Below are positions 6,033 through 9,359 of a stretch of DNA of 9,359 nucleotides, piece after piece. Numbering within the stretch: position 1 is the stretch's first letter; every line of letters begins with the position of its first letter. A model generated the notes under the pieces. It did not search any database and was not told where the DNA came from. It worked only from the letters and a program-made list of their open reading frames with translations. Position numbers and translations under genes: made by a program. Source of the stretch: an uncultured Bacillota bacterium (GTDB lineage: Bacteria; Bacillota; Clostridia; Christensenellales; QAND01); assembly GCA_905208455.1 (NCBI GenBank), contig CAJLPK010000065.1:1-9359 (forward strand), given 5' to 3'.

Positions 6033-9000
6033 TTATGCAAAATACAGCACGCCGGCACGGAACAGCTTTTGATCCTTTTCCCCCGGCACATTCTTTGCAA
6101 TGTTTAGCCCCAGGCGCTCGCTGTGGCCCATCTTGCCGAATACGCGCCCATCCGGGCTGGTAATGCCCTCTATCGCGCTGGCAGAGCCGTTGGGGTTAAA
6201 GGCGATGTCCGCACTGGGCCGGCCCTCAAAATCCACATACTGCGTAGCGATCTGCCCATTGGCCGCCAGCTGTGCAATGGTTTTTTCGTCCGCTGCAAAG
6301 CGCCCTTCCCCGTGGGAAATCGGGATGCAGTGCACATCGCCCGCCTCTACCAGGCTCAGCCAGGGCGAAAGCGTGCTTGTCACGCGCGTAAGCACCATGC
6401 GCGAGCTGTGCCGGCCGATGGCATTGTATGTCAGCGTCGGCGCATCCGGCCGAATGGTCTCAATGCGCCCATTGGGCAGCAGCCCCAGCTTGATCAGCGC
6501 CTGGAACCCGTTGCAGATGCCCAGCGCCAGGCCGTCGCGCTGCTCCAGCAGCCTGCTGATGGCCTCCGCAATGCGCGGGTTGCGCAGCGTCGTCGCAATG
6601 AATTTGCCGGAGCCATCCGGCTCATCGCCCGCGGAAAACCCGCCGGGCAGCATGAGGATCTGCGCATTGTCTATGCCCTTTGCGATGCGCTCTATCGTAT
6701 CCTCGATCCCTGCCGGGGATAGGTTGTTGACCACCTGTATCTCCGGCACAGCGCCCGCCAATTCAAACACACGGGCGGTATCCAGCTCGCAGTTTGTACC
6801 AGGCCAAACGGGAATCAGCACCCTGGGCCTTGCTATTTTCGCACAGGGACGTTTTTTCTGGCGTTCGGTATACAGCGGTACCTCCTGCATGGGCGGCACA
6901 AACGGCGTTTCTGTCGGGAACACCGTTTCCAACGGCGCGCGCCAGGCCTTTTCCAGCGCCGTCATCGGCACTTCCACGCCGTTGACAGCCATCACAGCCT
7001 CCTCGGTGGTGCGGCCTACCAGCTCTGCCTGCGGCAGTAACTGCAACAACGCCTGCTTGTCCTCAGAGGCAAGCAGCAAATCGCCGACCCGCCAGGCAAA
7101 CAGTGCTTGACTGTCCAAGGCCCTTTCAAAGGCAAAGCCCACGCCGTTGCCAAAGCACATCTTAGCAATCGCCGCAGCCAGGCCGCCCTCCGCCACCGTC
7201 GATGCCGCGCAAATGACGCCTGCCTGGTGCGCTTTGTACACCGCCTTGAAGTTCTCTGCACACGCCGCAAAATCCGGCAGGCCCTGCGCATCCACAGGCA
7301 GCGGGATACGCGCCACAAACTGCCCCTTTGCCAACGCCGCCGAGCATAGCTGCGAAGCCTTGGTCTTGGCAATGGCAAAGGCCACCAGCGTCGGCGGTAC
7401 GTTGTAGTCCTTAAACGTGCCGCTCATGCTGTCCTTCCCGCCAATGGCAGGCGTTCCAAAGCCCATTTGCGCCATCAGCGCGCCCAGCAGCGACGCCACC
7501 GGCTTGCCCCAGCTATCCGGGTTCTGTTTTAAGCTTTCAAAGTATTCCTGCAGCGACAGCCTGGCCGAAAGCGCGTCCGCGCCGGACGCTGCAATCTTGC
7601 ACAGCGCCTGCGTCACGGCATACGCCCCTGCATGCAGCGGGCTTATTTCCGCAATGGCGGGCGTAAAGCCGAATGCCATCGCCGTGGCGTCGTCCGTCTC
7701 GCCCGGCGTTGGGAACTTGGCCGCCATGACCTGCTCCGGCGTCGTCTGGTTCTTGCCTGCAAACGGCATGAATACAGTCTTAGCGCCGATGGTGGAGTCA
7801 AACCGCTCTACCAGGCCCTTTTGTGCACAGACATTCAAGTCCTTCATATTTTCACACAGCGCCTTGTCCAGCGGCATGTCCGCCAGGGCTTTCGTCACCG
7901 CAGTGCGAATCTCCTGCCATTGCGGCGCCTGTACATGCGCCACAGCATGCTGCGTTACGCCGTTGGTGTCTAAAAAGGCCCGGTCTATGTCCACAATGGA
8001 TGCGCCGCGCCAGCGCATCACCAGCCTGTTGTCGTCCGTTACCTCCGCTACGACTACTGCCTCCAGGTTTTCCTGACGGCACAGCTCCATAAACCGCTCA
8101 GCATCTCCGCGGGCCACCACGACTGCCATGCGCTCCTGGCTTTCGCTGATGGCCAGCTCCGTGCCGTCCAGCCCCTCATATTTTTTGGGAACTACATCCA
8201 GGTCAATGCGCAGCCCGGGCGCCAGCTCGCCAATAGCTACGCTGACCCCACCCGCGCCAAAGTCATTGCAGCGCTTGATGAGCCGGATCGCCTCCGCGTT
8301 GAGCACCAAACGCTGGATCTTGCGTTCCGTAGGCGCGTTGCCCTTTTGCACCTGGGAGCCGCATTCCGTCAGGCTCTTGGCATCATGTGAAACAGACGAG
8401 CCCGTGGCCCCGCCGATGCCGTCGCGCCCGGTACGCCCGCCAAATAGGATGACGACATCCCCCTTTTGCGGCTCCTCGCGCACGACGTTTTCTTCCTTCA
8501 CCGCGCCGACCACCGCGCCAATCTCCATCCGCTTTGCCACATAGCCGGGATGGTAGATCTCCGCAACCTGGCCGGTCGCCAAGCCAATCTGGTTGCCGTA
8601 TGCGGAAAAGCCGTGCGCCGCGCCGGTGGTGATGCGCCGCTGCTGTAAGCGCCCCGGCACGGTATCCTCCAGCGGCGTATTGGGGTCTGCGCAGCCCGTG
8701 ACGCGCATCGCCTGATGCGTATAGGCTCGGCTTGCCAAAATATCGCGGATCGCCCCGCCCAGGCAGGTGGCCGCGCCGCCGAACGGCTCAATCTCGGTCG
8801 GATGGTTGTGCGTCTCGTTCTTAAATTCCAGCAGCCATTTTTCCGGCTTGCCGTCCACCTCAATATCCGCCGTTACGCTGCACGCGTTGATTTCTTCGCT
8901 CTCATCCAGATCGTGCACCCTGCCCTGGTTTTTCAGCGCCTTGGCGCCTACGGTGCCCAGATCCATCAGGGTATGCGGGCGCTGGGTGCGGCCCGCCTCG

Positions 9001-9359
9001 CGCCTGGCCTGCTCATACACGGCCAGCGCCTTTTCAAACGCCGGGCGCGTCTCCCCCTCCGGCAGCACGATTTCATCCAAGATCGTGGCAAAGGTGGTAT
9101 GCCGGCAGTGGTCCGACCAATAGGTATCCAGCACACGGATCTCCGTCATGGTGGGGTCCCTGTGCTCGGTATCGCGGAAATAGCCCTGGGTAAACTGCAA
9201 ATCCTCCACGCTCATCGCCAAGCCCAATTCCGCATGCAGCGCCCGGAGCTCTGCTTCGCTCTTTTGGCAAAAGCCTGTCAGCACCGGCACTGCCTGCGGC
9301 ACAGGCATCTGCATTTTCAACGTTGCCGGCTTGTCCATCTGTGCCAAGCCCGCCTCGAT
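6033..9359 (-). CDS. purL: Phosphoribosylformylglycinamidine synthase, single-chain, 5' end off the right edge
   Basis: This is the C-terminal ~1108 residues of large-form FGAM synthase, the fourth step of de novo purine synthesis (FGAR + glutamine + ATP to FGAM). The frame is still open at base 9359, so the TTG at 9347 is internal and roughly 130-150 N-terminal residues (the PurS-like domain) are missing. In coding order: the linker with YWSDHCRHTTF (9122-9090, active-site His codon 9110-9108); the first ATP-binding half with ETHNHPTEIEPFGGAA (about 8816-8769) and a glycine-rich GGRTGRDGIGGATGSS loop (about 8440-8400); the second half with GGKDSMSGTF (about 7440-7412); and a C-terminal class I glutaminase from about 6835, with the nucleophile Cys in GICNGFQ (6515-6513), SHGEGRF, and the His and Glu in GHSER (6125-6117). 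All glutaminase triad residues are present. The fusion replaces the separate PurS, PurL and PurQ of Bacillus. Stop TAA is at 6035-6033, followed by a terminator; the promoter is outside the window. Confidence 0.97.
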   Translation of the reverse strand: MEAGLAQMDKPATLKMQMPVPQAVPVLTGFCQKSEAELRALHAELGLAMSVEDLQFTQGYFRDTEHRDPTMTEIRVLDTYWSDHCRHTTFATILDEIVLPEGETRPAFEKALAVYEQARREAGRTQRPHTLMDLGTVGAKALKNQGRVHDLDESEEINACSVTADIEVDGKPEKWLLEFKNETHNHPTEIEPFGGAATCLGGAIRDILASRAYTHQAMRVTGCADPNTPLEDTVPGRLQQRRITTGAAHGFSAYGNQIGLATGQVAEIYHPGYVAKRMEIGAVVGAVKEENVVREEPQKGDVVILFGGRTGRDGIGGATGSSVSHDAKSLTECGSQVQKGNAPTERKIQRLVLNAEAIRLIKRCNDFGAGGVSVAIGELAPGLRIDLDVVPKKYEGLDGTELAISESQERMAVVVARGDAERFMELCRQENLEAVVVAEVTDDNRLVMRWRGASIVDIDRAFLDTNGVTQHAVAHVQAPQWQEIRTAVTKALADMPLDKALCENMKDLNVCAQKGLVERFDSTIGAKTVFMPFAGKNQTTPEQVMAAKFPTPGETDDATAMAFGFTPAIAEISPLHAGAYAVTQALCKIAASGADALSARLSLQEYFESLKQNPDSWGKPVASLLGALMAQMGFGTPAIGGKDSMSGTFKDYNVPPTLVAFAIAKTKASQLCSAALAKGQFVARIPLPVDAQGLPDFAACAENFKAVYKAHQAGVICAASTVAEGGLAAAIAKMCFGNGVGFAFERALDSQALFAWRVGDLLLASEDKQALLQLLPQAELVGRTTEEAVMAVNGVEVPMTALEKAWRAPLETVFPTETPFVPPMQEVPLYTERQKKRPCAKIARPRVLIPVWPGTNCELDTARVFELAGAVPEIQVVNNLSPAGIEDTIERIAKGIDNAQILMLPGGFSAGDEPDGSGKFIATTLRNPRIAEAISRLLEQRDGLALGICNGFQALIKLGLLPNGRIETIRPDAPTLTYNAIGRHSSRMVLTRVTSTLSPWLSLVEAGDVHCIPISHGEGRFAADEKTIAQLAANGQIATQYVDFEGRPSADIAFNPNGSASAIEGITSPDGRVFGKMGHSERLGLNIAKNVPGEKDQKLFRAGVLYFA

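Noticed and set aside
6100..7110. 336-codon plus-strand frame opposite purL
   Set aside because: It is Ser/Ala/Arg-rich, antisense to the highly conserved glutaminase domain, and has no ribosome-binding site or family resemblance.
1..9359. CRISPR array, insertion sequence, prophage or toxin-antitoxin system
   Set aside because: No regularly spaced repeats, transposase or integrase motifs, terminal inverted repeats, or small paired genes were seen.

Overview
The window looks like a chromosomal segment of a fairly GC-rich Gram-positive anaerobe, most likely a member of the Clostridia (Bacillota). This rests on purine-rich Shine-Dalgarno sites, a near-consensus sigma-A type promoter, classic hairpin-plus-U-tract terminators, a single-chain glutaminase-fused PurL, and a MATE/GNAT gene pair typical of that group. 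The placement is an inference from gene style; there is no rRNA or other marker to confirm it. Four of the five main genes belong to ordinary families. Two of the five run off the window edges.

Layout: (1) 1-2471 (+) is the 3' part of a pyruvate carboxylase gene: the end of biotin carboxylase, the whole carboxyltransferase, and the biotin-carrier domain with its biotinyl-lysine. A clean intrinsic terminator follows at 2493-2524. (2) 2525-3061 is about 540 bases with no convincing gene. It is less GC-rich than its flanks and holds several small hairpins and palindromes. (3) 3062-5142 (+) is a self-contained two-gene unit: an AT-rich dyad, a TTGACT-N17-TACACT promoter, a roughly 118-nt leader with a possible 19-codon leader peptide ending on the Shine-Dalgarno, a MATE efflux transporter, and a GNAT acetyltransferase coupled to it by a GTGA start/stop overlap. 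(4) A symmetrical 12-bp hairpin with A/T tracts on both sides (5147-5173) ends transcription from both directions. (5) 5182-5931 (-) is a cyclase-family metal-dependent hydrolase (kynurenine formamidase/isatin hydrolase superfamily). It is separated by a terminator from (6) 6033-9359 (-), the C-terminal roughly 1108 residues of single-chain FGAM synthase (purL), whose start lies beyond the right edge.

Functionally, pyc (anaplerotic oxaloacetate synthesis) and purL (de novo purine synthesis) are housekeeping genes. The MATE-GNAT unit looks like a small export/modification defence operon. Its 5' region is the most interesting part of the window: a palindrome directly upstream of the -35, a candidate leader peptide, and two pyrimidine-rich segments able to pair with the MATE ribosome-binding site suggest inducible control. 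No mobile element, CRISPR array, tRNA or rRNA was recognised.
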